Assembly: GCA_002841195.1 (NCBI GenBank)
Contig: PHEO01000006.1
Coordinates: forward strand, 1-37,260
Source of the DNA: Alphaproteobacteria bacterium HGW-Alphaproteobacteria-11
Lineage (GTDB): Bacteria; Pseudomonadota; Alphaproteobacteria; Parvibaculales; Parvibaculaceae
Length of the DNA stretch: 37,260 bases
Direction of reading: 5' to 3'
The notes below the pieces were generated by a model. The model did no database searches. It worked only from the letters and a program-made list of their open reading frames with translations, and was not told the origin of the DNA. Made by a program: the position numbers and the translations under genes. The stretch's first letter is position 1, and the number at the start of each line of letters is the position of its first letter. Shown here piece by piece: positions 1 to 11,174 of this stretch.

Positions 1-1160
1 CCGACCACAAGTTTCAACCCGCCATAGACGACGAGGCCGAGGACGGTGGCATATGCGACACCCACCAGCGAGCCGACAAGCTGGCTCATGAAGCTGACGC
101 CACCGAGGCCGCCAAGCTCCGCCATGCCGAAAATGCCGACCGCCAGACCGCCCCAGAGGCCGCACAGCCCGTGCAGCGGCCAGACGCCCAGCACGTCGTC
201 GATCTTCAAGCGGCGCTGGCAGAAGTCGAACATCACCACAAAGAGCGCACCGGCGACGCCGCCGACGATGAGCGAGCCGACAGGGTGCATGATGTCGGAG
301 CCGGCGCAGACGGCGACGAGACCGGCCAGCGCGCCGTTATGGATGAAGCCCGGATCGTTGCGGCCGACGACGAGCGCCGCAAGGATGCCGCCCGCCATGG
401 CCAGCACCGAGTTCATCGCGACGAGGCCCGAGACGCCTTCCAGCGATTGCGCCGAGACGACGTTGAAGCCGAACCAGCCGATGCAGAGCAGCCAGGAGCC
501 GAGCGCCAGCCACGGGATCGAGGAAGGCGGGAAGCCGATCAGCTTGCCGTCCTTGGTGTAGCGGCCGGCGCGGCGGCCGAGCATGATGACGGCCGAAAAG
601 GCCAGCCAGCCGCCGACCGCATGGACGACGATCGAGCCGGCGAAATCGTGGAAGGGCGCGCCGAACGTGCCTTCGAGCCAGTCCTGGAAGCCCCAGTTGC
701 CGTTCCAGACCAGACCTTCATAGAAGGGATAGACCAGACCGACGATGATGGCGGTCGCTGCGGCCTGCGGCCAGAAACGCGCGCGCTCGGCGATGCCGCC
801 CGAAATGATTGCCGGAATGGCGGCGGCAAAGGTCAGCAGGAAGAAGAACTTCACGAGGTCGACGCCCTGGGGCCCGTAGCTTGCGCCCTCGGCGCTGCTG
901 CCGCTCAGCTCGGCGGCATTGACCAGAAAGTCGACGCCATAGGCGACGCTGTAGCCGATGAAGAAGTAGGCGACCGTCGAGACGGCGAAATCCGCCAGGA
1001 TCTTGACCAGCGCATTGACCTGGTTCTTGTGACGCACCGTGCCGACTTCGAGAAAGGCGAAGCCGGAATGCATCGCGAAAACCAGAATGGCGCCCATCAG
1101 AATGAAAAAGACGTCGCCGCCCGCGCCGAGACCGGCGCTAGCGCTTTCGATCGGATCCAT
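1..1160 (-). CDS. Ammonium transporter, Amt/MEP/Rh family (copy 1, 3' end cut by window edge)
   Basis: Inner-membrane ammonium channel. Reading leftward from an ATG at 1158-1160 (start MDPIESASAGLGAGGDVFF) preceded by GGGAGATCC, the frame stays open to the window edge for about 386 codons. Several hydrophobic segments and family signatures are visible: a GGIAERARF turn, the FAGSIVVHAVGGW segment with the first pore histidine, a GWFGFN motif, and VWPLHGLCGLWGG with the second pore histidine. There is no cleavable signal peptide, unlike the other two copies here. It is transcribed in the same direction as the other amt genes but separated from copy 2 by a terminator and about 560 bases, so it probably has its own promoter. 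The C-terminal tail that would contact PII lies outside the window. The family is certain; the substrate (ammonium versus methylammonium) is inferred. Confidence 0.93.
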   Translation of the reverse strand, partial: MDPIESASAGLGAGGDVFFILMGAILVFAMHSGFAFLEVGTVRHKNQVNALVKILADFAVSTVAYFFIGYSVAYGVDFLVNAAELSGSSAEGASYGPQGVDLVKFFFLLTFAAAIPAIISGGIAERARFWPQAAATAIIVGLVYPFYEGLVWNGNWGFQDWLEGTFGAPFHDFAGSIVVHAVGGWLAFSAVIMLGRRAGRYTKDGKLIGFPPSSIPWLALGSWLLCIGWFGFNVVSAQSLEGVSGLVAMNSVLAMAGGILAALVVGRNDPGFIHNGALAGLVAVCAGSDIMHPVGSLIVGGVAGALFVVMFDFCQRRLKIDDVLGVWPLHGLCGLWGGLAVGIFGMAELGGLGGVSFMSQLVGSLVGVAYATVLGLVVYGGLKLVV

Positions 1161-1353
1161 GGGGATCTCCCTTTCGTTGCCACCTGGAGTTGCCCCCCGT
1201 TTCATCGAAACGGCGGGAAACTCATAAGCTCTTGTTGTGTCGCGTTTCCGAACCGCAAAAGTGCCTTCTTCATTCGAAGGAGGCCCTTTTGCTGAAAACG
1301 CTTCGGGAGCCCGGTCGCGTTCCCCCCATTTCGAGTTCCCGGCCGGGCGGCTG

Positions 1354-1374
1354 AGGCCGTTGCCGGCCTTTTTC
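1354..1374 (+). terminator. Hairpin plus U-run on + strand with no gene upstream
   Basis: AGGCCG (1354-1359), loop TTGC, CGGCCT (1364-1369), then a run of five T with one C following. It has the form of a short intrinsic terminator reading rightward, but no plus-strand gene precedes it. It lies in the 562-base gap between amt copy 1 and copy 2 (1161-1722), where I see no convincing coding region. It may end a small RNA or be chance. Confidence 0.35.
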
Positions 1375-1584
1375 TTCAGCGCCCTGCACAATCAAGAGGC
1401 ATGCCACGACGTTGCCGGTTTGAAGGGCAAGCCGATCAATGACTTAGCGGAAAGGGGCCGGGAGAGACGCCTGGAAGCGCCTAGCGAATAGCCACGCTTT
1501 GGAGGCATTCGGATTAATTCTTGTGCATCGGCCGGGCTGGTCAAAAAACAGGCGGGCGGCGACGCGCGGCGCTGCGGTGCGGAT

Positions 1585-1621
1585 AAAAAAGGAGCCCGGG
1601 AGGGGGGACCTGCCGGGCTCC
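1585..1621 (-). terminator. Rho-independent terminator of the glnK-amt (copy 2) unit
   Basis: On the minus strand GGAGCCCGG (1613-1621) pairs with CCGGGCTCC (1591-1599), a perfect 9-bp GC-rich stem, followed at once by six T (1585-1590). It lies about 100 bases past the stop codon of amt copy 2 and before copy 1, so it separates the two transcription units. Confidence 0.85.
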
Positions 1622-1682
1622 AAGTATCGCCGCCGGCGCCCCGGATTTGGTGGCAGGGGACGCCAGCGGCTGCGGGAGGAGT

Positions 1683-1707
1683 GCGGAGGCCCGAGGGAGG
1701 CCTCCGC
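1683..1707. repeat. Short inverted repeat just after amt copy 2
   Basis: GCGGAGGC (1683-1690) and GCCTCCGC (1700-1707) form an 8-bp stem, 16 bases after the amt stop codon. There is no T-run, so it may be an mRNA 3'-end stabilising hairpin rather than a terminator. Confidence 0.5.
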
Positions 1708-1722
1708 GCCCATGATGCGGAT

Positions 1723-3066
1723 CTAGTTGGTCACGAACTCGGGATAGGCCTCGACGCCGATCTCGCCCTTGTCCATGCCCATCATTTCCTCTTCCTCGCT
1801 CGCCCTTATGCCGATGGTGACGCGCAGCGCCGTCCACAGCACAAGGCTTGTCAGGGCAACGAAGAGGCCGATCGAGATGACGCCGGTTGCCTGAACGGCG
1901 AAGCTCGTGTCGGCATTGGTCAGCGGAACCGCCATCGTGCCCCAGATGCCGGCGAAGAGATGGACCGGAATGGCGCCCACCACGTCGTCGATATGGAGCT
2001 TGTCGAGGAGCGGTACCGTCAGCACCACGATGACGCCGCCGACGGCGCCGATGCCGAGCGCCCAGCCGAGCGTCGGGGTCAGCGGTTCGGCCGTGATCGC
2101 GACGAGACCGGCAAGTGCGCCGTTCAACGCCATGGTGACGTCGACCTTCTTGTAGAGGAGCTGCGTCAGCGCCAGCGCCGCCACCACCCCGCCGGCCGCG
2201 GCGATGTTGGTGTTGATGAAGATGGTCGCCACCGCGTTCGCGTCCGCGACGGTGCCCAGCGCGAGTTGCGAGGCGCCGTTGAAGCCGAACCAGCCCAGCC
2301 AGAGGATGAAGGTGCCGAGCGTCGCCAGCGGCATGGACGAGCCGGGCATCGGGTTGATGCCGCCGCCCTTGACGTATTTGCCGAGACGCGGACCGAGGAT
2401 GATCGCGCCCATCAGCGCGGCCCAGCCGCCCGTCGAGTGAACGATCGTCGAGCCGGCGAAGTCGGAGAAGCCCATTTCGCTGAGCCAGCCGCCGCCCCAC
2501 TGCCAGGCGCCCTGGATCGGGTAGATGAACCCGGTCAGGAAAACCGTGAAGAGGAGGAAGGGCCAGAGGCGAATGCGTTCGGCCAGCGTGCCCGACACGA
2601 TCGACGCGGCGGTGGCCACGAAGACCATCTGGAAGTACCAGTCGGAAGCGGACGAATAGCCCGTTCCGTCTTCGGCGACGCCGCCCGTGTCGTCGACGCC
2701 CCAGAGCGACAGCGAACCGATATAGCCGCCATCGACGCCGTCATACATCAGGTTGTAGCCGACGAGGTAATAGAGGATGCCGGCGATCGAGTAGAGGCTG
2801 ATGTTCTTGGTGCATTGCATGGCGACGTTTTTCGAACGCACCAGGCCCGCTTCGAGCATGGTGAAGCCCGCCGCCATCCACATGACGAGGAAACCGCCGA
2901 TCAGAAACAGCAGCGTGTTGAAGATATATGCCGTTTCAGGGCCGCTCAGTTCGAACGCCTCTTCCGCGATCTCCTCGATTTCCTGCGCCATCGAAGGCAC
3001 AGTCATTGCCAGTGTCGCGAGCCCCGCCATGCCCGCCAGGCGTGTGTATCGTCCTATCTTAATCAT
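1723..3066 (-). CDS. amtB: Ammonium transporter, Amt family, paired with glnK (copy 2)
   Basis: Ammonium channel of the inner membrane, 447 residues from the ATG at 3064-3066. I chose this start because AGAGAGGAACG precedes it and a signal peptide (MIKIGRYTRLAGMAGLATLA, cleavage near SMAQ) follows. The open frame begins 18 codons earlier, without support. An N-terminal acidic stretch (EIEEIAEEAFEL) precedes the first membrane helix. Pore signatures are present: SGTLAERIRLWPF, DFAGSTIVHSTGGW with the first histidine, WLGWFGFN, and GAIPVHLFAGIWG with the second histidine. It lies 66 bases downstream of glnK and ends at a terminator, so the two form the usual glnK-amt operon, in which GlnK plugs the channel when nitrogen is sufficient. 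The C-terminus carries acidic residues and a terminal AYPEFVTN. Confidence 0.95.
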   Translation of the reverse strand: MIKIGRYTRLAGMAGLATLAMTVPSMAQEIEEIAEEAFELSGPETAYIFNTLLFLIGGFLVMWMAAGFTMLEAGLVRSKNVAMQCTKNISLYSIAGILYYLVGYNLMYDGVDGGYIGSLSLWGVDDTGGVAEDGTGYSSASDWYFQMVFVATAASIVSGTLAERIRLWPFLLFTVFLTGFIYPIQGAWQWGGGWLSEMGFSDFAGSTIVHSTGGWAALMGAIILGPRLGKYVKGGGINPMPGSSMPLATLGTFILWLGWFGFNGASQLALGTVADANAVATIFINTNIAAAGGVVAALALTQLLYKKVDVTMALNGALAGLVAITAEPLTPTLGWALGIGAVGGVIVVLTVPLLDKLHIDDVVGAIPVHLFAGIWGTMAVPLTNADTSFAVQATGVISIGLFVALTSLVLWTALRVTIGIRASEEEEMMGMDKGEIGVEAYPEFVTN

Positions 3067-3132
3067 CGTTCCTCTCTCGTTAGAGGGTTGCCGTCCCCTG
3101 TTGCCGCAAAACCCCTTCAATCCGTAGACGGA

Positions 3133-3582
<450 letters not shown>

Positions 3583-3588
3583 CTACCA

Positions 3589-3604
3589 ATCAAGAACCGT
3601 GCCG
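3589..3604 (-). promoter_or_regulatory. Sigma-54 (-24/-12) type promoter for glnK-amt
   Basis: The minus strand reads CGGCACGGTTCTTGAT at 3604-3589. The family consensus is TGGCACG-N4-TTGCW. The GGCACG block and TT of the -12 box match with exact spacing; the mismatches are T to C at the first base and GC to GA at -12. The predicted start near 3577 leaves a leader of about 105 bases before glnK. It is a good but imperfect match. Confidence 0.55.
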
Positions 3605-3697
3605 CGACTGCGAAGATGCAAAAAGCGCCGGACTCGGGCGGATTTTCGTCGCGTGCCGACCGGGATGCACCGCAATGCCCATGTTGCGGCGTGTTGC

Positions 3698-3714
3698 TGC
3701 ACAAATTCTGTGCA
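3698..3714. promoter_or_regulatory. NtrC-like enhancer palindrome upstream of glnK
   Basis: TGCACA-N5-TGTGCA, a 17-bp inverted repeat with the spacing of the NtrC site (TGCACC-N5-GGTGCA as known in enterics and rhizobia). It lies about 95 bases upstream of the sigma-54-like element, a normal enhancer position. This supports nitrogen-limitation control of the glnK-amt operon. Confidence 0.6.
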
Positions 3715-3774
3715 ACCTGTTTCGGCGACAGTCAGCCCACGGAGCGACGCGGCGTGCGCAGGCATTTCGCACAT

Positions 3775-3802
3775 AAAAAAGGGCGCTCCCGCGGGAGCGC
3801 CC
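3775..3802 (-). terminator. Rho-independent terminator of amt copy 3
   Basis: A perfect 22-bp palindrome at 3781-3802 (arm GGGCGCTCC, loop CGCG) is followed on the minus strand by six T (3775-3780). It starts 23 bases after the amt copy 3 stop codon, so amt copy 3 is transcribed separately from glnK. Confidence 0.88.
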
Positions 3803-3825
3803 TTTCGTTGCGATGTGCGCGATCG

Positions 3826-5163
3826 TCAGTGGATCGTTTCGCCGTGCAGGCTGATGTCGAGACCATCGACTTCTTCCTGCGGTGTCACGCGCAGGCCGAA
3901 GAAGATCTTCGTCACCATCAGGAGAACGAAGGTGCCGAGACCGCAATAGACGATCGTGGCGACGACGCCCTTGATCTGGATGCCGACCTGGGCCCAGTTG
4001 CCTTCGAGACCGCCAAGCGGCGCGTCGCCGCCGGTGATCGCGATGGTGGCGAAGACGCCGGTCAGGATCGCGCCGACGATGCCGCCGACCGCGTGGACGC
4101 CGAAGACGTCGAGCGCGTCGTCATAGCCGATGGCGCGCTTGACGCTGGTGGAGGCGATGAAGCAGATGACGCCTGAGGCGAGACCGATCCAGAGCGCGCC
4201 CATCGGATCGACGAAGCCGGCCGCCGGCGTGATCGCGACGAGACCGGCAATGGCGCCGGTCGCCATGCCGAGCAGCGTCGGCTTGCGGTGGACGATCCAT
4301 TCGGCGGCCATCCAGCCAAGCACGGCCGTCGCGGTCGCGATCTGCGTCACCGCCATCGCCATGCCGGCGCGGCCATCGGCGGCAAGCTGCGAACCGGCGT
4401 TGAAACCAAACCAGCCGACCCAGAGCAGCGCCGCGCCGACCATCGTCAGCACGACATTGTTGGGCGCCATGTTTTCCATGCCGAAGCCCTTGCGGGGTCC
4501 GAGCACGAGGCAGGCGACGAGACCGGCGACGCCGGCATTGATGTGCACCACCGTGCCGCCGGCGAAGTCGAGAACGCCGTCCTCGCCGAGGAAGCCGCCG
4601 CCCCAGACCCAGTGACAAATCGGCGCGTAGATGAAGATCACCCAGAGCGTCATGAAGACCAGCATGCTGGAGAACTTCATGCGGTCGGCAAAGGCGCCGA
4701 CGATCAGCGCCGGGGTGATGATCGCAAAGGTCATCTGGAAGGTCATGAAGACGCTTTCGGGGATTGTGCCCGACAGCGCATCGACGGTGAGGCCCGCGAG
4801 GAAGAGATTGTCGAGGCCGCCGACCCAGGCGTTCATCGAGCCGCCATCGCCGAAGGCCAGCGAGTAGCCGATGACCATCCAGACCACCGACATCAGTGCG
4901 GCGATCGCGAAAATCTGTGCACCCATCGCAACGAAATTCTTCTTGCGCACCATGCCGCCGTAGAAAAGCGCCAGACCAGGAATGGTCATCATCAGCACCA
5001 GCGCGGTGGCGGTGATCATCCAGGCGGTGTCGCCGGCGCTCAGTTCGGCGACTTCTTCCTGGGCGAGCGCCGTGCCGGACATCGCGGCCAGCGCGAAAAT
5101 GCCCGTGGCGGCCGCCAGCGCGGTCCGGCGGACAAGCCCCCGTTTTTCGATTGTGTCGGTCAT
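3826..5163 (-). CDS. amtB: Ammonium transporter, Amt family (copy 3)
   Basis: 445-residue ammonium channel. The start at ATG 5161-5163 (MTDTIEKRGLVRRTALAAAT) is chosen because GGAGAAACGA precedes it and a signal peptide ending near TALAQEE follows. Another ATG 12 bases upstream has poorer spacing. This copy is closest to the textbook AmtB pattern: FQMTFAIITPALIVGAFADR, DFAGGTVVHINAG with the first pore histidine, LLWVGWFGFNAGSQLA, and DVFGVHAVGGIVGA with the second pore histidine. The C-terminal tail DGLDISLHGE is the conserved PII-contacting tail of the family. It stands alone between a terminator and a long divergent intergenic region. It shares little outside the motifs with copies 1 and 2, so the three are old paralogs rather than a recent duplication. 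Confidence 0.95.
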   Translation of the reverse strand: MTDTIEKRGLVRRTALAAATGIFALAAMSGTALAQEEVAELSAGDTAWMITATALVLMMTIPGLALFYGGMVRKKNFVAMGAQIFAIAALMSVVWMVIGYSLAFGDGGSMNAWVGGLDNLFLAGLTVDALSGTIPESVFMTFQMTFAIITPALIVGAFADRMKFSSMLVFMTLWVIFIYAPICHWVWGGGFLGEDGVLDFAGGTVVHINAGVAGLVACLVLGPRKGFGMENMAPNNVVLTMVGAALLWVGWFGFNAGSQLAADGRAGMAMAVTQIATATAVLGWMAAEWIVHRKPTLLGMATGAIAGLVAITPAAGFVDPMGALWIGLASGVICFIASTSVKRAIGYDDALDVFGVHAVGGIVGAILTGVFATIAITGGDAPLGGLEGNWAQVGIQIKGVVATIVYCGLGTFVLLMVTKIFFGLRVTPQEEVDGLDISLHGETIH

Positions 5164-5609
5164 TCGTTTCTCCATGTGCCGCCGGTGAGCATGGCCCCCG
5201 GCCTTGTTGCGCGCGGCGCGCCACCCGTCTCCCCGGCGGGCGGTCTTCCGGCGCTTGACACCCTTGTTCTCAAGAAGCATGCCGTTTGGGCTGGGAGTCA
5301 TACCTCATTGTATTTGTTGAAGGATTCCTTTCGGAAGCCGGGTGTGCCGCGGCATTCAATCGAAGATGTGCATAGAAAATGATCACATTTTCCAATCTGC
5401 ATTCTTTTTGTGCTTTCTGCCTTTCCCGAGTCGGCGGCGGGCGGCGGTGAGCGCGGATTAGCGGCGCTTTTTTCGGGGAAGGGGGTGGTTTCGCGGCATC
5501 GGCGCTTCGGCTAAGCTTTCGCCACAAAAAGTGGAGTGCAACTCCGCAAAGAGGGCATCGGCGCGGCCCAAGCGGCGGCTGGCGGCCGGGAAACAGGGAC
5601 GGGGAGGTC
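5164..5609. other. Divergent intergenic region between amt copy 3 and the PQQ dehydrogenase
   Basis: 446 bases without a credible gene. The middle (about 5300-5420) is visibly richer in A/T than its surroundings and presumably holds both promoters. An imperfect operator-like inverted repeat, AAAATG-N4-CATTTT, lies at 5376-5391. I found no convincing sigma-54 element here, in contrast to glnK. Confidence 0.4.
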
Positions 5610-7817
<2,208 letters not shown>

Positions 7818-7840
7818 CATCGGCCAGTAGCGAAAAACGA

Positions 7841-7871
7841 AGCCCCGGAGAGAAATCTCCGGGGCTTTTTT
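7841..7871 (+). terminator. Strong intrinsic terminator between convergent genes
   Basis: AGCCCCGGAGA (7841-7851), GAAA tetraloop, TCTCCGGGGCT (7856-7866), then T-run to 7871. It ends the PQQ dehydrogenase transcript. On the other strand the same hairpin is followed by TTCGTTTTTC and could also stop the convergent amidase transcript. Confidence 0.9.
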
Positions 7872-7874
7872 CTT

Positions 7875-9230
7875 TCAGTGCATCGCGCGTTCGACGGAAA
7901 GCGCAAGGCCGAGCAGTTTTTCCTCCGTGGACGGATGGGTTTGCAGCATCAAGCCGACCGGCAGGCCAAGCGCGTCGTAACCGGTGGGCAGGGTTATCGC
8001 GCAAATTCCGAGCTGGTTGCCGATGGTGGCGTTGCGCAACGCCATGCGGTTGGCGCGGAAGTAAGGTTCGCCGCCCGCTTCGAGCGCGGCAATCGGCGGC
8101 GGCGAAATGGCGACGGTCGGCAAAATCACCGCATCGACGCCCGCGGTTGCCGCGAGGTAGCGGGCGCGGATTTCGGCGCGCTTCAGATCGGCGGCGATGA
8201 TGCCCGATGCGGAGAGTGCGGCGCCCGCCATCACGCGGTCGTAAACCGGCGGATAGATGTCGGGTTTGTTGGCGGCCAGCATATCGCCCCATTGCGCGTG
8301 GGCTTCGGCGACGAGGCGGCTCGAACCCGGCGCCCAGGCGAGCGCGTCGATTTCATCAAGCTCGGGCAATTTGTGTTCGACGATTTTCACACCGGCATGA
8401 ACGAGGCGGCGGATCGCCGCTTCGAGTGCCGTGGCAACGCCCTCGTCGAGGCCTTCCCATGCGATGCCGCCCGGCAGCCAGAACGTCGCGCGCGCGAGAT
8501 CGAAAGGTTCAGGCGCGCGCGCCTGCTTTCCTTCGAGCAGCGCCAGCAGCGCCGCCGCATCGGCGACATCCCTCGCCAGCGGCCCGACCGTGTCGAAGGT
8601 CGGTGAAAGCGGCACCGTGCCCGCGAGCGGCAGGCGGCCCGCCGTCGTCTTCAAGCCGACAAGGCCGTTCCAGGCGGCGGGGATGCGCACCGAGCCGCCG
8701 GTGTCGGTGCCGATGGCGGCGGCGGCCAACCCGCGCGCCACCGAAACGCCGGCGCCCGCCGAAGAGCCGCCCGGCACACGCTCGACATGTTCGTCATGCG
8801 CGTTGGCGGGCGTGCCGAATTTCGGATTGATGCCGAGGCCGGAAAAGGCAAGCTCGGTCATCGTCGTCTTGCCGAGGCAGACGGCGCCGGCGCGAGTGGC
8901 GCGCGCCAGCACTTCGGCATCGCGTTCGGGCATGCGGTTCTTCAGCGGCAATGAGCCCGCCGCCGTCGCCTCGCCGGCGATGTCGAACAGGTCCTTCCAG
9001 GAAAGCGGCACGCCGTCGAGCGCGTGGCGGCGCAAACCGCTCTTTGCCCGTGCGGCGGCGGCATCGGCCTCGGCGCGGGCGCGGGCCTCCAAAAGGCGCA
9101 CATAGATGCGATGCGCCGGATCGGCGGCTGCGGCGCGGGCCAGGAAATCATCCGTCACGGCGCGCGGGTCGGCGTCGCCGCTTTCGAAGCGGCGGCCGAG
9201 TTCGAGCGCCGTCAGGCCGGCGAAATCCAT
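7875..9230 (-). CDS. Amidase signature family hydrolase
   Basis: 451-residue cytoplasmic amidase of the Ser-cisSer-Lys class. The triad is visible: Lys79 in PLSWKDLFD, the cis-Ser in VPGGSSAGAG (Ser156), and the nucleophile Ser180 in GTDTGGSVRIPAAWNG. Length and motif order fit the family. It could hydrolyse a small amide or act in an amidase-like step such as allophanate or indole-acetamide hydrolysis, but the substrate cannot be named. It is not accompanied by gatC/gatB, so it is not the GatA subunit of the amidotransferase. It is a single-gene unit convergent with the PQQ dehydrogenase and divergent from ubiH, from which it is separated by 95 bases. Confidence 0.9.
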   Translation of the reverse strand: MDFAGLTALELGRRFESGDADPRAVTDDFLARAAAADPAHRIYVRLLEARARAEADAAAARAKSGLRRHALDGVPLSWKDLFDIAGEATAAGSLPLKNRMPERDAEVLARATRAGAVCLGKTTMTELAFSGLGINPKFGTPANAHDEHVERVPGGSSAGAGVSVARGLAAAAIGTDTGGSVRIPAAWNGLVGLKTTAGRLPLAGTVPLSPTFDTVGPLARDVADAAALLALLEGKQARAPEPFDLARATFWLPGGIAWEGLDEGVATALEAAIRRLVHAGVKIVEHKLPELDEIDALAWAPGSSRLVAEAHAQWGDMLAANKPDIYPPVYDRVMAGAALSASGIIAADLKRAEIRARYLAATAGVDAVILPTVAISPPPIAALEAGGEPYFRANRMALRNATIGNQLGICAITLPTGYDALGLPVGLMLQTHPSTEEKLLGLALSVERAMH

Positions 9231-9325
9231 GTGCCTCTCCTTTATTTTTGCGGAGATTAGGCCCGCCGGGTGCTTGCGTCCATCCGCCCCTTGCCTTTGG
9301 CGTCCGCGCGGCCGATCTTGCTTCG

Positions 9326-10555
9326 ATGAACGGTGCGAGCAACAGTGATGTTCTGATTGTCGGCGGCGGGTTGACCGGCCTGCCGCTGGCGCTGGCCTGC
9401 GCGCAAGGCGGATTGAGCGTCACTGTGGTCGATGTGCTCGACCCGGCGACGGCGACGGATGCCAAATTCGATGGCCGCGTGTCGGCCATTGCGTTTGCCT
9501 CCTGCCGGATGTTCGAGCGGCTGGGCGTCACCGCGCATCTTCAAGGCCAGATGCAGCCGATCAACGACATCATGGTGTCGGACGGGCGCGTGCGCGAGGG
9601 CGCCTCGCCCTTGTTCCTGCATTTCGACCACAAGGAAATCGGCGACGAACCGCTCGGCAATCTGATCGAGAACCGGCATATCCGCATCGCGCTGCAAAAG
9701 GCGGTGGAGGCCGAACCGGCGATCCGGCTCGTCGCGCCGCAATCGGTGAAGCGCGTCGAATACGGCGCCGGCGTCACCGCGACGCTTGCCAATGGCGAAA
9801 GCGTGACGGCGCGACTTTGCTTCGCCGCTGACGGGCGCAATTCGCCGACGCGCGAAGCGGCCGGCATCCGCACCGTCGGCTGGGACTACGGGCAGACCGG
9901 CATTGTCTGCACTGTCGAGCACGAATTGCCGCATGAAGGCGTGGCGCAGGAATATTTCCTGCCCGGCGGGCCCTTCGCGATCCTGCCGATGGTCGGAAAT
10001 CGCGCCTCGCTGGTCTGGACCGAAAAGACGGTGGACGCAAAAGCGATCCTCGCGCTTGGCGACGATGCTTTCGCCGAGGAGATGCGGGCGCGCTTCGGCG
10101 ACTATCTCGGTGCGTGTGCACCTGTCGGCCCGCGCTGGTCCTATCCGCTGACGCTGCAGCTTGCGCGCGACTATGTACGTCCGCGCCTCGCGCTGGTCGG
10201 CGACGCGGCGCATGGCATCCATCCGATTGCGGGCCAGGGGCTCAATCTCGGACTGCGCGATGTCGCGGCGGCCGCCGAAGTCGTCGTCGATGCGGCGCGG
10301 CTCGGGCTCGATATCGGCACGCTCGATGTGCTGGAGCGTTACCAGCGCTGGCGGCGTTTCGACAATGTGGCGCTGTCGCTGCTGATGGACGGGCTCAACC
10401 GGCTGTTCTCCAACGACATCGGCCCGCTCAGGCTGGCGCGCGATCTCGGGCTCGGGATCGTCAATGAACTGCCGCCGCTCCGCCGCTTTTTCATGCGCCA
10501 TGCCGGCGGCGCCGTCGGCGACCTGCCGCGGCTCTTGAAGGGCGAGGCGGTTTAG
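9326..10555 (+). CDS. ubiH: UbiH/UbiF/Coq6-family FAD monooxygenase (ubiquinone ring hydroxylase)
   Basis: 409-residue flavoprotein hydroxylase of the ubiquinone pathway. It has the dinucleotide-binding GGGLTG near residue 13, the central ADGRNSPTREAAGI motif (DG box), and the second FAD motif LVGDAAHGIHPIAGQGLNLGLRD diagnostic of UbiH/COQ6. The ATG at 9326 gives MNGASNSDVLIVGGGLTG, the expected N-terminus. Its ribosome binding site is weak, and the open frame extends far upstream through the amidase region. Which ring position it hydroxylates is not decidable; alphaproteobacteria often use broad-specificity UbiL/UbiH forms. Its stop codon directly abuts that of the convergent DUF971 gene. 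Confidence 0.92.
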   Translation: MNGASNSDVLIVGGGLTGLPLALACAQGGLSVTVVDVLDPATATDAKFDGRVSAIAFASCRMFERLGVTAHLQGQMQPINDIMVSDGRVREGASPLFLHFDHKEIGDEPLGNLIENRHIRIALQKAVEAEPAIRLVAPQSVKRVEYGAGVTATLANGESVTARLCFAADGRNSPTREAAGIRTVGWDYGQTGIVCTVEHELPHEGVAQEYFLPGGPFAILPMVGNRASLVWTEKTVDAKAILALGDDAFAEEMRARFGDYLGACAPVGPRWSYPLTLQLARDYVRPRLALVGDAAHGIHPIAGQGLNLGLRDVAAAAEVVVDAARLGLDIGTLDVLERYQRWRRFDNVALSLLMDGLNRLFSNDIGPLRLARDLGLGIVNELPPLRRFFMRHAGGAVGDLPRLLKGEAV

Positions 10556-10933
10556 TCACTCGCGGGCGAGGCCTTCGCGCTCCAGCGCCGTCAGATAGTC
10601 CGTCCAGATTTTTTCGCTGTCTGTCCCCAGGCGGTAGAGCGTTTCCCAGGTGTAGAGGCCGGTGTCGTGGCCGTCGTCGAAAACGATGCGCAGCGCGTAA
10701 TTGCCGACGGGTTCGAGCGCGACGATGGCGACATTCGCCTTGCCGGGCACGGTCTTTTTTTGTCCGGCCCCATGACCTTGCACCTCGGCCGAGGGGCTTT
10801 CGACGCGCAGAAGCTCCGCTCCCAGACGAAAATGCGCGCCGTCGTCGAAAGATATGTCGAGAAGGCGTTCGGATTTCTTCAGTTTGATTTCGACCGGCCA
10901 GGGATGCGTGCCGGGCTTTGGAATATCAGGCAT
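10556..10933 (-). CDS. DUF971 (gamma-butyrobetaine hydroxylase-like N-terminal domain) protein
   Basis: 125-residue small protein with the pattern of DUF971: a [16 protein letters not shown] start, [14 protein letters not shown], and a [28 protein letters not shown] core. In other proteins this domain precedes 2-oxoglutarate-dependent oxygenases or Fe-S assembly proteins, but stand-alone forms have no firmly assigned role. Its ATG overlaps the stop of the Trm112-like gene by 8 bases (10926-10933), so the two are translationally coupled. It is last in a minus-strand run with the LON-domain and CnoX-like genes. Confidence 0.88.
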   Translation of the reverse strand: MPDIPKPGTHPWPVEIKLKKSERLLDISFDDGAHFRLGAELLRVESPSAEVQGHGAGQKKTVPGKANVAIVALEPVGNYALRIVFDDGHDTGLYTWETLYRLGTDSEKIWTDYLTALEREGLARE

Positions 10934-11138
10934 CGTCGAGCGACCGGGCCTCGTCGACCAGCATGATCGGAATGCCGTCGCGGATCGGGAAGGCGAGACG
11001 CGCCTTCTCCGAAATCAGTTCCTGCTTCTCGCGGTCGTAGCGCAGCGTCGTCTTGGTGACGGGGCAGACCAGAATTTCGAGCAGCTTCGGATCGACTTCC
11101 ATGCGCTTGCCGCGGGCGCTTTCCTGTGTCTCGGTCAT
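10926..11138 (-). CDS. Trm112/YcaR-like small protein
   Basis: 70-residue protein of the Trm112/DUF343 family: [16 protein letters not shown] followed by [18 protein letters not shown]. In eukaryotes Trm112 activates methyltransferases; the bacterial role is unknown. Only one cysteine remains of the zinc-binding set, as I recall for many alphaproteobacterial members, so zinc binding is doubtful. The ATG at 11138 follows GGAAGAA; a second ATG 12 codons in is possible. Confidence 0.85.
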   Translation of the reverse strand: MTETQESARGKRMEVDPKLLEILVCPVTKTTLRYDREKQELISEKARLAFPIRDGIPIMLVDEARSLDDA

Positions 11139-11174
11139 GTTTTTTCTTCCGTCTTTAATTGTTGCGCCCTTGCG

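Noticed and set aside
1401-1418. Possible sigma-54 element upstream of amt copy 1.
   Set aside because: GG and GC spacing fits but the -12 box is TGGC and the rest of the consensus is poor; the leader would be about 230 bases.
3666-3681. A second GG-N10-GC sigma-54-like element upstream of glnK.
   Set aside because: Too close to the NtrC-like palindrome and a worse match than the element at 3589-3604.
5450-5475. AGCGC...GCGCT followed by T-run on the plus strand before the PQQ dehydrogenase.
   Set aside because: Five-base stem with a large loop and no gene upstream on that strand; likely chance.
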